Shown here one piece after another: positions 41,857-50,200 of a stretch of DNA of 64,000 nt. This DNA comes from an uncultured Alphaproteobacteria bacterium (GTDB lineage Bacteria > Pseudomonadota > Alphaproteobacteria > Rs-D84). The position numbers and the translations under genes are program-made. The notes under the pieces are model-generated. The model was not told where the DNA came from, made no database searches, and saw only the letters and a program-made list of their open reading frames with translations. The stretch lies in NCBI GenBank assembly GCA_944390125.1, contig CALXOX010000002.1, positions 1 to 64,000 on the forward strand, given 5' to 3'. Numbering within the stretch: the stretch's first letter is position 1; every line of letters starts with the position of its first letter.

Positions 41857-42231
41857 ATGAAAAAATTATTAGCGATATTGCCGTGTATTATAATTTTGTG
41901 TAGCTGTGATAAAACAAAGTTTTATGAAACGGATATAGAATGTATTTCTCCTAATTGTACTGGCGAAGAATGTGATAATCTGTGGGATAAGTATAAATCA
42001 CTAGAAATAAATGGTAAAACAGCTACATTACAAACTGATGATGGCTTTATAGTGTTTAAACAGTATACACAATCTGCCTCGGAAGGAGCAGAAGCTGTTT
42101 ATGAAGATATGGGCATATATAAAAATGAGAAAGATGAACAGCCATTGTTTCTGCATTTTGTAGATAAAGATGTTTATTCTTTGGGGACGAGTTTAAATGA
42201 GTGGTATGAGTGTAGAAAAAGTTTAGAGTAA
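41857..42231 (+). CDS. Small lipoprotein, 124 aa, unknown function
   Basis: The signal peptide is MKKLLAILPCIIILCSC, with Cys17 as the lipidation site and Asp at +2. In E. coli that would favour inner-membrane retention; alphaproteobacterial rules are less certain. The mature part has four further cysteines (CISPNCTGEEC and a late C), suggesting disulfides, and no family I recognise. GGGGAAAGGAG precedes the ATG. The reading frame is open upstream to 41800 but those residues precede the signal peptide. It follows the ART-HD gene by 85 bases and ends at a terminator. Confidence 0.7.
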   Translation: MKKLLAILPCIIILCSCDKTKFYETDIECISPNCTGEECDNLWDKYKSLEINGKTATLQTDDGFIVFKQYTQSASEGAEAVYEDMGIYKNEKDEQPLFLHFVDKDVYSLGTSLNEWYECRKSLE

Positions 42232-42240
42232 TTTCTCTAT

Positions 42241-42275
42241 AAAACGCCTGTGATGAACAGGTGTTTTTATTTTTG
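42241..42275 (+). terminator. Terminator of the lipoprotein gene
   Basis: ACGCCTG-TGATGAA-CAGGTGT hairpin followed by a T-rich tract. Confidence 0.75.
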
Positions 42276-42570
42276 TTTTGTGGCCTTGTATTTATTTGGT
42301 AGTTTTCACAAAACTTCGAACCAAACAACTTCGTTGTGTGGGCGAACCGCTAACCCACGCCCAAAAATAAAACCGCCGCAAGGGCAGTTTAATTTTTGGT
42401 TGGGGCGCACTTATTTCCTCGGGTAATAAATACCCTGCGGGTAAACCGTAACGGTCCGACTGCGTTGTCACTTGTCTTGCCTACTTGTTTTCGAACCGGC
42501 GACATACGTCGCGATTACGAACCGTGGCTCGTTACCAATATTAAAACGCCCACAAAGGGCGTTTGAATAT
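42276..42570. repeat. tRNA-like repeat zone upstream of tRNA-Gln
   Basis: No gene is visible in these 295 bases. The region holds the 15-mer TTGGTTGGGGCGCAC (from about 42397), which repeats the CCA end and acceptor 3' strand of the tRNA-Gln at 42571, about 173 bases away. CGAACC, the core of a TpsiC arm, occurs at 42317, 42343, 42492 and 42518 in addition to the copy inside the tRNA. Small hairpins of terminator type flank both tRNA-end copies. It looks like debris of duplicated or decayed tRNA genes. Confidence 0.5.
42541..42566 (-). terminator. Terminator of tRNA-Gln
   Basis: On the minus strand AAACGCCC-TTTGT-GGGCGTTT followed by TAA, four bases past the CCA end region. T-run short. Confidence 0.6.
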
Positions 42571-42644
42571 TGGTTGGGGCGCACGGATTCGAACCATGAT
42601 AAAGAGAACCAAAATCTCTTGTCCTACCATTAGACGACACCCCA
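42571..42644 (-). tRNA. tRNA-Gln (anticodon TTG)
   Basis: A complete cloverleaf: acceptor TGGGGTG with CGCCCCA, D arm CTAATGGTAGGAC, anticodon stem AGAGA/TCTCT with loop TTTTGGT (anticodon TTG), T arm CATGGTTCGAATCCGTG with one G-T pair, discriminator A and an encoded CCA. Confidence 0.95.
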
Positions 42645-42746
42645 AAAGTCCATAAGATTATATCTATCTTTTAGGGTTTTGCAATAATATTTTTATTTTT
42701 TACATTTTACCTGTTGAATTTTTTTAAAAAAATATTACTTTTACCC

Positions 42747-42774
42747 TTGCATTTAATTTATTAAAACATATAAT
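42747..42774 (+). promoter_or_regulatory. Promoter of the MarR-efflux operon
   Basis: TTGCAT (42747-42752), 16-base spacer, TATAAT (42769-42774). The imperfect inverted repeat GGTTT...AAACC (42781-42799) lies at the expected transcription start. Confidence 0.75.
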
Positions 42775-42801
42775 AATTCAGGTTTTTAATAATTAAACCG
42801 C

Positions 42802-42811
42802 TTGCTAGCAA
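42802..42811 (+). promoter_or_regulatory. Candidate MarR operator
   Basis: TTGCTAGCAA is a perfect ten-base palindrome in the 5' leader, 15 bases before the marR ATG. It resembles the TTGCC-n-n-GGCAA half-site pattern of E. coli MarR boxes, so autoregulation of the operon is a reasonable inference. Confidence 0.5.
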
Positions 42812-42826
42812 TTAAGAGGCTTCAAA

Positions 42827-43276
42827 ATGGCAAAAAAAGAATTTATAAATTTATTAGAAGCAAATATTTTCATCCTGGACAGATTATCCGATAAATTAAA
42901 GCGTGATCCTGTTGTTTTTTCCGGTTATCCACGTCAACAGCTAAGTATTCTTGTGCGTCTGCATATGGGTGGGCCTGCTAAGTTGAAAGATATTGCGCGT
43001 CGTGAAATGGTGACGGCGCCTAACTTATGTGCTGCGTTTAGAAAACTAGAACGTGATGGTCTGGTTTTGCGCAAAATAGATGACAATGACCGTCGTAATA
43101 CATGGTATTCGGTTACAAAAACTGGTGAAAAAATTGCGACTCAGGCAATTGAAAATGTGCGCAATACAATTGAAAAGCTGTTTGGAACCTTGTCGCGGGC
43201 GGATGAAGAGGCTTTAACTAAGTCATTAAAAACAATAAATGGTATTTTGACGAAAATGGAGTTAGAAAATGCGTAA
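42827..43276 (+). CDS. MarR family transcriptional regulator of efflux operon
   Basis: Winged-helix repressor of 149 residues, predicted dimer. The DNA-binding core runs from QQLSILVRLHMGGPAKLKDIARREM through the recognition helix region to the wing DNDRRNTWYSVTKTG, where D-x-R-x-x is the family signature. AAGAGG precedes the ATG. The tolC-like gene overlaps its end by eight bases, so repressor and pump are one transcript; ligand-controlled autorepression through the palindrome at 42802 is likely. Ligand unknown. Confidence 0.88.
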   Translation: MAKKEFINLLEANIFILDRLSDKLKRDPVVFSGYPRQQLSILVRLHMGGPAKLKDIARREMVTAPNLCAAFRKLERDGLVLRKIDDNDRRNTWYSVTKTGEKIATQAIENVRNTIEKLFGTLSRADEEALTKSLKTINGILTKMELENA

Positions 43277-44603
43277 ATTTTTAGGCGGTGTATTTTTGTT
43301 GCCTTTATTCATGACGGTAAACAGTGTTTACGCAATGGATTTGTCATTAAATGACGCTGTTGATATGATTGTGAATGAATCGCAGGATTTAAAAAAAGCG
43401 CAGGCAAATGTAAAAAAAGCAGAAGCTTCTTTGGATGCAGCGAATGCCAATCGTTGGTTTAAGATAGAAGGTACTGCGACTTATATGAATTTGGTAAACG
43501 TAGAAGAACCAACAAAATCTTATGAAGTATCTATCCCGCCAGAACTAGGTGGTTTATTATCGCAATATTTGGCGCGCCCCGTTCAATTGCCAGAGAGTTT
43601 GAGTATACCAGACAGTATGTTTATGGCTGGTGTCTCTGTAACTCAGCCTATATATACATTCGGCAAAATTGGTAATGCGGTAAAAAGCGTGAAGGCTGCT
43701 GTAAAAATGGCAGAGGCTGGTCAGGAAATGACTCTGCGTGAGGTTCGTTATAGTGCAGCAGACATTTATTGGACGGCAAAGATGACGGACGAGATTGTTG
43801 AAATTTCGCGTCAAGATTTGAATGCGGCTCGTGCTGCGCGTAAAAGTCTGACGTCTGCAGGTCGTGCCAATCGTAGTAATTTGGTGAAAATTGAGTCCGA
43901 TATTGCAACAAAAGAAATCAATTTATCTAATGCAGAATTTAATCGAGATACTGCGCACAGAATGTTAAAAATTTTGGCCGGTATTGATATGAATGAAGAA
44001 TTAAATTTGACAGATGAATTTCCAAAAACATTTCCTGACTTGGACGCAAAGGAATTGACATCGACTCCACAATGGGAGGTGTTGAATGAGCAAGTTCAGA
44101 TGTACGAGCGTAGTGCAAAATCAAAGCGTGACGGTGCTTTGCCTACTTTAGCTGCAACTGCATCGTATAACTATATTGCTATGGGGGATAATATTCCAAA
44201 CGTGTTTGAAGATTTTAATACTCAATCGGCGTATTGGGGACTGGCGTTGCAAGTTCCTATTTTTAGCGGTGGTGTAAACATGGCGAATGCAACTGTCGAT
44301 GCGATGAATGCGGAAGCGGCACGTCAGGATTTAGACAAAGCCAAAAAAATGACCACAGAGGAGTATACGCGCGCAATTGATCAGTATAATCATTTGCGTG
44401 GAAACTTAAAGACGTTGGAGAATGCGCGTGATTTGGCGGCTAAAGCATACTCTTTCTCTAGTGAACGTTTTGCGTCAGGCCAAACGTCTGCTGTTGAATT
44501 AGCAGAAGTTTCCGCGGGCTTATATCAATTAGATATGGCGTTGTTGAATGCGAAGTACAACATTTTAATGTCGGCTGAATCTGTAAAAAAATTGGGTGAA
44601 TAA
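43269..44603 (+). CDS. TolC family outer membrane efflux protein
   Basis: Outer membrane channel of a tripartite pump, 444 residues. Signal peptide ends VNSVYA. Two repeats of the TolC fold (OEP, PF02321) are visible: SLNDAVDMIVNESQDLKKAQANVKKAEASL at the first, and a coiled-coil second half with SFSSERFASGQTSAVELAEV near the end. It overlaps marR by eight bases and is followed after two bases by the adaptor. No lipobox, so it resembles TolC rather than the lipid-anchored OprM type. Confidence 0.88.
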   Translation: MRKFLGGVFLLPLFMTVNSVYAMDLSLNDAVDMIVNESQDLKKAQANVKKAEASLDAANANRWFKIEGTATYMNLVNVEEPTKSYEVSIPPELGGLLSQYLARPVQLPESLSIPDSMFMAGVSVTQPIYTFGKIGNAVKSVKAAVKMAEAGQEMTLREVRYSAADIYWTAKMTDEIVEISRQDLNAARAARKSLTSAGRANRSNLVKIESDIATKEINLSNAEFNRDTAHRMLKILAGIDMNEELNLTDEFPKTFPDLDAKELTSTPQWEVLNEQVQMYERSAKSKRDGALPTLAATASYNYIAMGDNIPNVFEDFNTQSAYWGLALQVPIFSGGVNMANATVDAMNAEAARQDLDKAKKMTTEEYTRAIDQYNHLRGNLKTLENARDLAAKAYSFSSERFASGQTSAVELAEVSAGLYQLDMALLNAKYNILMSAESVKKLGE

Positions 44604-44605
44604 AG

Positions 44606-45202
44606 ATGGAAAAGATAAAAGATAAAATGAAGAATAAAAACTTTAAGAACATCATATATGGTGTTTGTGCGGTTGTTTTGATTGTTTGGGTTGTGTTCAG
44701 ATTTGCAGCAATTGGCGCTGAAAATTCGATGGCGGTGTTTAATACTGCGCGTTATTCAGCAGATGTGGGTGCACCTGTTTATGCAGTAAAGGTACATAGT
44801 CAAAATGGAGTTTTGCGAGAACCAATTGCCGTGAAAAACAACAAGGCGTTAGTTTCTGCATACAGGGTTGATAAGTTAAAAACTGGCCAACGTGTTGGAA
44901 ATGGTGAAATTACGTCTGTATCTAAAGATATTGATTTAAATACGGGAATGCACATTGTACGTACACGCGGGGTGGAAGATGGTTTGCATTATGCGGAATT
45001 TGAAACAACGGGTTATTTTGTGCCTTTGTATGCGGTAAATAACAATGTGGTTATGGTTGCAGATAATGGCATTGCAACCCCAAGAAAAGTGAATGTAATT
45101 CGTCAAGATGCAGAAAATGCATTGGTAGAAGGTTTGAATGACGGGGACATTGTTGTTTTGTCTAAAGTGAATGCAGGCGACAAGGTTCAGATAAAAGAAT
45201 AG
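44606..45202 (+). CDS. Short RND periplasmic adaptor-like protein
   Basis: A 198-residue protein with one N-terminal membrane anchor (residues 16-34). The C-terminal 60 residues read like the end of HlyD/AcrA-type adaptors: a VMVADNGIATPRKVNVI strand pair followed by VEGLNDGDIVVLS. Typical adaptors have 350-400 residues with a barrel-sandwich domain and an alpha-hairpin. Both are missing or very reduced here. Position between TolC-like and RND genes supports the adaptor role. Start at 44606 is two bases after the previous stop; an internal ATG at 44627 is possible. Confidence 0.65.
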   Translation: MEKIKDKMKNKNFKNIIYGVCAVVLIVWVVFRFAAIGAENSMAVFNTARYSADVGAPVYAVKVHSQNGVLREPIAVKNNKALVSAYRVDKLKTGQRVGNGEITSVSKDIDLNTGMHIVRTRGVEDGLHYAEFETTGYFVPLYAVNNNVVMVADNGIATPRKVNVIRQDAENALVEGLNDGDIVVLSKVNAGDKVQIKE

Positions 45203-45235
45203 TCTTCATCAAAATATTTTCAGGGAGTATTTATC

Positions 45236-48200
45236 ATGTTAAAATTTTTTGTTCGCAGACCCGTTACAACAGTAATGTTTGTTTTGTTTTGGGTAGTATT
45301 AGGATTTGTTTCTTTTCCAAAGATGAATATAGAACGTACACCGTCGGTTGACTTCCCAATGGTTACGGCGACATTTATATACCCTGGTGCGGCTTCATCA
45401 GAAATTGAATCACAGGTTATAAAACGTGCAGAAGATGCAATGTCCGAAGTGTCGGAGTTAAAGAAGTTGACGTCACAAGCCTTTGAAAATGGTGGTTTCG
45501 TAATGGCGGAATTTAACCTTGGGGTTGATGTAAACGATAAAGCCACAGAGGTAAAGACAAAGTTGGATTCTTTGTTGTCTGAATTCCCAGAGGATATGGA
45601 ACAGCCTATTGTAGAAAAGTTAAATCCTTTGGAAGAATCTGTTATTGATATTGCTATTAGTGGTTCAAATTTACGTGATTTGCAAGAATATGTAGATGAT
45701 ACGATGTCAAATCAGATTACAGGAATTTCTGGTGTTGCCAGTGTTAGTGTCTTTGGGGGAAAGACTCGCGCAATTAGAATTGAAATGAATCCAGAATTAC
45801 TGGCTGCACGTGGTGCAACAGTTATGGATGTAGTGTCTGCATTGGGGGCAAGAAATTTGAATGTTCCTGGTGGAAAAATTGAATTTGGAACAGATTCATC
45901 AAACGTTCGTTTTATAGGTGAATTCAGCAGTGTTGATGAAATTGCTAACTTGCAATTGACTACAGTTGAAGGACAGAAGTTTAAACTGAGTGATATAGCA
46001 ACAATAACTGATTCTGCGCGTGATATAGAAAACGGTGCACGTTATAATGGTAAGGACGTTATTATTGCATCCGTTGTAAAAGCGTCTGATGGTAATGCTA
46101 TAAATGTATCAAAAGCCTTGCGTGAAAAACTGCCTGAATTACAGGCGGGGCTTCAGGCGGAATTCCCAGATGCAACCATGGAAATTATTTCTGATTCTTC
46201 AATTTCTGTTTCAGATGAAACGTACGGTACAATTTGGGGAATTGTACTGGGGGTATTATTTACAGTATTAGTTTTGTTGGCGTTTACTCGTAATTGGCGT
46301 TCAACTATTATTGCAGGTGTGGTTATTCCTGCCTCATTGATTGCTGGGTTCTTCTTTATGGATGCCAGTAACTTTACAGTCAATGCTATGACTTTGTTGG
46401 CTTATTCATCTGCTTTGGGTACATTGGTATCAAATGCAATTATTTTAATTGAATCTGCGCTGCAAGAAATGAGTGCGGGTAAAGATCCAGAAAGTGCTGC
46501 AATAGATGGTACTAAGAAAGTTGCTGTATCTGTTTTAGCTGGTGTTGGCACCAACGTGGTTGTGTTCTTGCCGTTGGCGTTTATGAGTGGTATAGCCGGT
46601 CAATTTATGAATCAATTTGGTTTGACGGTTGTGTATTTGACTCTGCTGTCATTGCTGTTCTCGTTCACGTTGACACCTATGATGATTGCAAAATTCTTGC
46701 GTTTAACTGGTAACAGAAAATCTAAAAAAACACAAAACGTCAAAACGGTTCGTGCAACAGTAGTTGAAAGCAAAGAAGATTCTAAAAAAGCAAAAGATAA
46801 ATCTCGCTTACGTAGATGGTTTGATTATCAATATGCGCATCCAGGTCGTGTAATTATAATGTCCATTGCAATATTGATTGGAACTTCAATGCTGATGCGT
46901 TTTGTTGGTAATGAGTTTGCACCATCAACAGATGCAAATGAAATCAACATAACGGCACGTGCGCCTATGGGTGCGACATACGAAAAGTCTGCAGAGATTG
47001 CAAAACAGATAGAAGAAAAGTTGAAAGACTTTGATGATGTCACATCTGTTTCTATAAAGATAGGCGACCGTGGTTTGCAGAATATGGCGATAAAATTGAC
47101 GTTAAAAGACGTATCGGAACGTAGTGTTTCTGATAAAGAATTAGCACGTCAAATATTGCCAGTTTTATCAGAAATACCAGATGTTGAGTTGCAAGTTCGT
47201 GCAGGTCAGGCAATATCAAGTGGCGCTGTTTCTGCCGATATTGTACTGAATGTGCTCGGTGCAGATGACGCCAAACGTGAAGCGTATGCAAATCAAATTC
47301 TGGATATGATAAATCAGATACCAGAAGTTCAAAGTGCGGTATTAGCACAGCAAAAGCCTGGATATGAAACACAATTTGTACCAGACCAAGAAAAAATGAA
47401 TTTCTGGGGTATAAATAATTCTTACGCAGGTATGACGTTGCGTACGGCTTTATATGGTAATGATGATTATAAGTACAAAGAAAATGGCGAAGAGTATCCT
47501 ATAATTCTTGAATTCGCTGAACCGTTCAAAAACAAAGGTATGTTCGAGAATTTGTTTGTAAACTCTCAGAAAGGTATGGTTCCTTTGTCTGAATTGGGCA
47601 GTGTACAAGTTGTTCCTGCAACGCCTGATATTAGCCGTATAGATAAGAACAGAATTACCGAGATAGACATAAATATTGGTAAGTCTACGATGGGGCCTGT
47701 TCAAAAGAAGATAGAAGCAGCGCTTGCTAAGATAGATTGGGAAGCGGGTTATGGTACCGAATTTGGTGGTATGTCTGAAATTCAATCAGAAACCACAACA
47801 GAAATTGGTAATGCTTTCTTGTTGGCTGTAATATTGACTTATATGTTGTTGGCGGCAATATTAAATTCATTGGCTCATCCGTTTACTATTGCCACATCAA
47901 TTATCAGTAGTTTTGCTGGAGTATTCGTTCTGTTGTTCTTGTCTGGGGCATCTATGAATGTCGGCGCGATGTTAGCCTTTGTTATGCTGGTAGGTTTGGT
48001 TGTAAATAATAACATTTTGGTATTGGAACCAACCATATCACGCGTATCGAATGGTGAACGCCCGTATGAAGCGTTATGGACGGAATTGAAGAGCAAACAG
48101 TCTATGGTATTGATGACTTCAATTGCTGTTATGGCTGGTATGGTACCGCAGTTATGGAGCATTGATGGTATGAAAGTTGCGATGGCCGCGGTTATGATAG

Positions 48201-48301
48201 GTGGTATGTTGGCCAGTTTGGTATTTACGTTCATATTGACGCCGGCGCTATTCTTTGCGGTTGAGCGCTTGCGCAATAAATTTAAGCGTATCAAAAAGTA
48301 A
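45236..48301 (+). CDS. RND family efflux permease with altered proton-relay residues
   Basis: Inner membrane pump of 1021 residues, 12 membrane helices and two large periplasmic loops, HAE1-like. MLKFFVRRPVTTVM is the standard start. The helix-4 segment that normally reads G-x-x-V-D-D-A-I reads LGTLVSNAI, so the two aspartates of the proton relay (AcrB D407 and D408) are Ser399 and Asn400. In helix 10 the AcrB Lys940 position is Asn924, as in some Gram-positive-like members. Motifs for ligand pockets are otherwise complete. GGGAG precedes the ATG. The pump must use another coupling residue, another ion, or have reduced activity; this is inference. Confidence 0.88.
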   Translation: MLKFFVRRPVTTVMFVLFWVVLGFVSFPKMNIERTPSVDFPMVTATFIYPGAASSEIESQVIKRAEDAMSEVSELKKLTSQAFENGGFVMAEFNLGVDVNDKATEVKTKLDSLLSEFPEDMEQPIVEKLNPLEESVIDIAISGSNLRDLQEYVDDTMSNQITGISGVASVSVFGGKTRAIRIEMNPELLAARGATVMDVVSALGARNLNVPGGKIEFGTDSSNVRFIGEFSSVDEIANLQLTTVEGQKFKLSDIATITDSARDIENGARYNGKDVIIASVVKASDGNAINVSKALREKLPELQAGLQAEFPDATMEIISDSSISVSDETYGTIWGIVLGVLFTVLVLLAFTRNWRSTIIAGVVIPASLIAGFFFMDASNFTVNAMTLLAYSSALGTLVSNAIILIESALQEMSAGKDPESAAIDGTKKVAVSVLAGVGTNVVVFLPLAFMSGIAGQFMNQFGLTVVYLTLLSLLFSFTLTPMMIAKFLRLTGNRKSKKTQNVKTVRATVVESKEDSKKAKDKSRLRRWFDYQYAHPGRVIIMSIAILIGTSMLMRFVGNEFAPSTDANEINITARAPMGATYEKSAEIAKQIEEKLKDFDDVTSVSIKIGDRGLQNMAIKLTLKDVSERSVSDKELARQILPVLSEIPDVELQVRAGQAISSGAVSADIVLNVLGADDAKREAYANQILDMINQIPEVQSAVLAQQKPGYETQFVPDQEKMNFWGINNSYAGMTLRTALYGNDDYKYKENGEEYPIILEFAEPFKNKGMFENLFVNSQKGMVPLSELGSVQVVPATPDISRIDKNRITEIDINIGKSTMGPVQKKIEAALAKIDWEAGYGTEFGGMSEIQSETTTEIGNAFLLAVILTYMLLAAILNSLAHPFTIATSIISSFAGVFVLLFLSGASMNVGAMLAFVMLVGLVVNNNILVLEPTISRVSNGERPYEALWTELKSKQSMVLMTSIAVMAGMVPQLWSIDGMKVAMAAVMIGGMLASLVFTFILTPALFFAVERLRNKFKRIKK

Positions 48302-48327
48302 AAAATGGGCATCTGCCCATTTTTTTT
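48302..48327 (+). terminator. Terminator of efflux operon
   Basis: AAAATGGGC-ATCT-GCCCATTTT hairpin with an eight-base T-run. Confidence 0.85.
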
Positions 48328-48345
48328 GCAAATTATGATAAAGGT

Positions 48346-48354
48346 TGTTATAAT
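48346..48354 (+). promoter_or_regulatory. Extended -10 promoter of HAD phosphatase gene
   Basis: TGTTATAAT, perfect extended -10. The leader carries AAAGGA ahead of the ATG at 48381, so this gene is SD-led. Confidence 0.65.
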
Positions 48355-48380
48355 CTGACAGGTTTATTAAAGGAATATAA

Positions 48381-48983
48381 ATGTTAAAAAAAGAAGAAGT
48401 TGTTGTTTTTGACTTTGATGGGACTTTGTCTAATGGCGATTCCAATGTCGAATTTGTTAAATATTGTTTTCATAAATCTGTGCGTCCTTGGCTATTTTTG
48501 CCTTTGATAGGAATTGCTATGATTGCTAGAAAAGTAAATTTATCTGGATTGTGGTGGCGTCATGCTTCGCGTAGATTTTTAACGCCGGAAATGGTACGTA
48601 AGTTTGCACCAGATTTTATAAAACAGCACAAACGTGAAAGATTTGGTTGGGCCAAAGAACAGGTGGCCAAAGAGCATAACGAGGGTCGTAAAGTGATATT
48701 GATTTCTGCAAGCCCCGATTATTTAATACCGGGGCTGGTTAAAGATATGAAGTTTGACGCTGTTCTGTGTTCTAGAATGGATAAACAAAAGCCCTGGAAA
48801 TTCGATTTTATGTGTTGGGGTCGGAATAAAGTTGTCGCGTTAGATGAATGGGCAAAGCAGAATAAAATTATACCGCGTGTTGTACGTTCATATGCTGACA
48901 GTAAATCAGATATGTATCTTATGGAGATTGCTGAAGAGCAGGTATGGATAGACCGTAAAACTGGTTTAAGAAAATCTGCCTAG
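48381..48983 (+). CDS. HAD-IB family phosphatase
   Basis: Cytoplasmic HAD hydrolase of 200 residues, in the phosphoserine phosphatase-like subfamily IB. Motif I is VFDFDGTLS with nucleophile Asp and acid/base Asp, motif II is ISASPDY (Ser), and motif III/IV is YADSKSDMYLM with the Lys-region (KPWKFD) upstream. A helical cap of about 70 residues with aromatic and basic residues (RPWLFLPLIGIAMIARK) is hydrophobic enough to associate with membrane. Relatives act on lipid or small phosphomonoesters; substrate not determined. AAAGGA precedes the ATG. Confidence 0.82.
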   Translation: MLKKEEVVVFDFDGTLSNGDSNVEFVKYCFHKSVRPWLFLPLIGIAMIARKVNLSGLWWRHASRRFLTPEMVRKFAPDFIKQHKRERFGWAKEQVAKEHNEGRKVILISASPDYLIPGLVKDMKFDAVLCSRMDKQKPWKFDFMCWGRNKVVALDEWAKQNKIIPRVVRSYADSKSDMYLMEIAEEQVWIDRKTGLRKSA

Positions 48984-49001
48984 TGAAGTTTATAAAGTAT
49001 C

Positions 49002-49010
49002 TGGTATAAT
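49002..49010 (+). promoter_or_regulatory. Extended -10 promoter, leaderless
   Basis: TGGTATAAT, perfect extended -10, ending 6 bases before the ATG at 49017. Transcription would start on the start codon itself. Confidence 0.7.
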
Positions 49011-49016
49011 CAAGAT

Positions 49017-49262
49017 ATGGTTATTACAGATGTTTTATATGATTTGACGGTTGGTATAGTTTGCGCAATTACAGGTGCACTGATAATGTTGGCGTTTACC
49101 CGTAAAAAGACACGTATGTTGTCAAACGAGATTGTTGTTCATCGTAAAGATATTGAAAGGTTGCGTTTAGAAAACAATCGATTGATAGAGACCATAAAGA
49201 ATAGGGAAACGCAAATTTTAGAACTACAAAAGAAAATACTTAAAAAGAAAGCGGGGAAATAA
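49017..49262 (+). CDS. Small membrane protein with coiled coil
   Basis: An 81-residue protein: one membrane helix (about residues 8-28, GIVCAITGALIMLAF) followed by a basic, coiled-coil tail with heptad Leu/Ile positions (IERLRLENNRLIETIKNRE). Topology resembles LapA-like or YtxH-like small envelope proteins, but no family is clear. Leaderless promoter. It is convergent with rmuC, separated by a shared hairpin. Confidence 0.65.
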   Translation: MVITDVLYDLTVGIVCAITGALIMLAFTRKKTRMLSNEIVVHRKDIERLRLENNRLIETIKNRETQILELQKKILKKKAGK

Positions 49263-49278
49263 TTCTCCGCTTTTTTTT
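49249..49278. terminator. Terminator between 49262 and rmuC
   Basis: GCGGGGA-AATAAT-TCTCCGC hairpin with eight T residues on the plus strand. Confidence 0.8.
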
Positions 49279-50158
49279 AATCGTCTTCGCCGAAATCCAT
49301 TTCGCGCAATTTTTCGGCGCGTGGGGTAATTTTGTTGATAGATGTTTGCAACTGTTCAATATCAACTGTTGCTTGCGAGAAATGTTGTTGAACTTTCCCT
49401 GCACGGTCTGCTAAGCGAGATAGGTCTGTCAGTAGGTATTCTAATTCCCGTTTAATTTTATCGGCAACACGTTTAATTTTTATGTCTGATAATACGGCAC
49501 GAATAGTGTTTAACGTTGCCCACAAGGTAGATGGAGACACTATAAAAACTTTTCTGCGACTAGCATAATCGACAACATTCGGAAATTCGCGGTGCAAAGT
49601 TTCAAATATTGATTCAGACGCGATAAACATCATTGCTGATTCTGCTGTCTTACCCGGAATTATGTATTTTTCGGCAATTGCATCTATATGTTTGCGTACA
49701 TCCAGTTCGAATTGTTTTTTTGTCCCTTCGGCGGCATCGTTATTTGTCATACGGTTATAACTTTCTAATGGAAATTTACTGTCAATTATCATATCTCCTG
49801 GTGGGTATGGCAGGCGGATTATGCAGTCTGGACGAACGCCTGTTTCTAAAACACACTGAAAAGCATATGTTTCAGGTGGCATAATGTCTGCGACCAAGTC
49901 TTCTAACTGACGTTCGCCAAAAGTTCCACGGGCTTGTTTGTTACCCATAAGTATGTTTTTAAAATTAGCAATATCGCTGCTGATATTCTTCAATTCTATA
50001 GCATTTTGAGTAAGAGCCCCTAAGCGTTCTGCTAAGCGTTCGCGCAGTCGAGCATTGTCTTCACGCAGACCAGAAACATCAACAGAGGGCTTACGCATCA
50101 GCAGCACCAGAAGTAATACAATTATAATAAACAGCAGTACGAAAATATAAGTTGTCAT
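49277..50158 (-). CDS. rmuC: DNA recombination protein RmuC
   Basis: RmuC limits inverted-repeat recombination in E. coli and carries a restriction endonuclease-like core. The 293 residues have an N-terminal membrane helix (residues 3-21), a coiled coil and the conserved core: GNKQARGTFGERQLEDLV, then RPDCIIRLP and MIIDSKFPLESY with the nuclease-like D-x-K. It lacks part of the long N-terminal coiled coil of E. coli RmuC (475 residues). The ATG at 50158 is divergent from def. Confidence 0.9.
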   Translation of the reverse strand: MTTYIFVLLFIIIVLLLVLLMRKPSVDVSGLREDNARLRERLAERLGALTQNAIELKNISSDIANFKNILMGNKQARGTFGERQLEDLVADIMPPETYAFQCVLETGVRPDCIIRLPYPPGDMIIDSKFPLESYNRMTNNDAAEGTKKQFELDVRKHIDAIAEKYIIPGKTAESAMMFIASESIFETLHREFPNVVDYASRRKVFIVSPSTLWATLNTIRAVLSDIKIKRVADKIKRELEYLLTDLSRLADRAGKVQQHFSQATVDIEQLQTSINKITPRAEKLREMDFGEDD

Positions 50159-50200
50159 TTGGGAATCCTTTGGTAAAATCCATTATAAAAGGATTTATAG

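Noticed and set aside
42397-42570. A second tRNA-Gln gene
   Set aside because: Only the 3' acceptor end is intact; there is no anticodon arm or matching 5' acceptor strand, so it cannot be a working tRNA.
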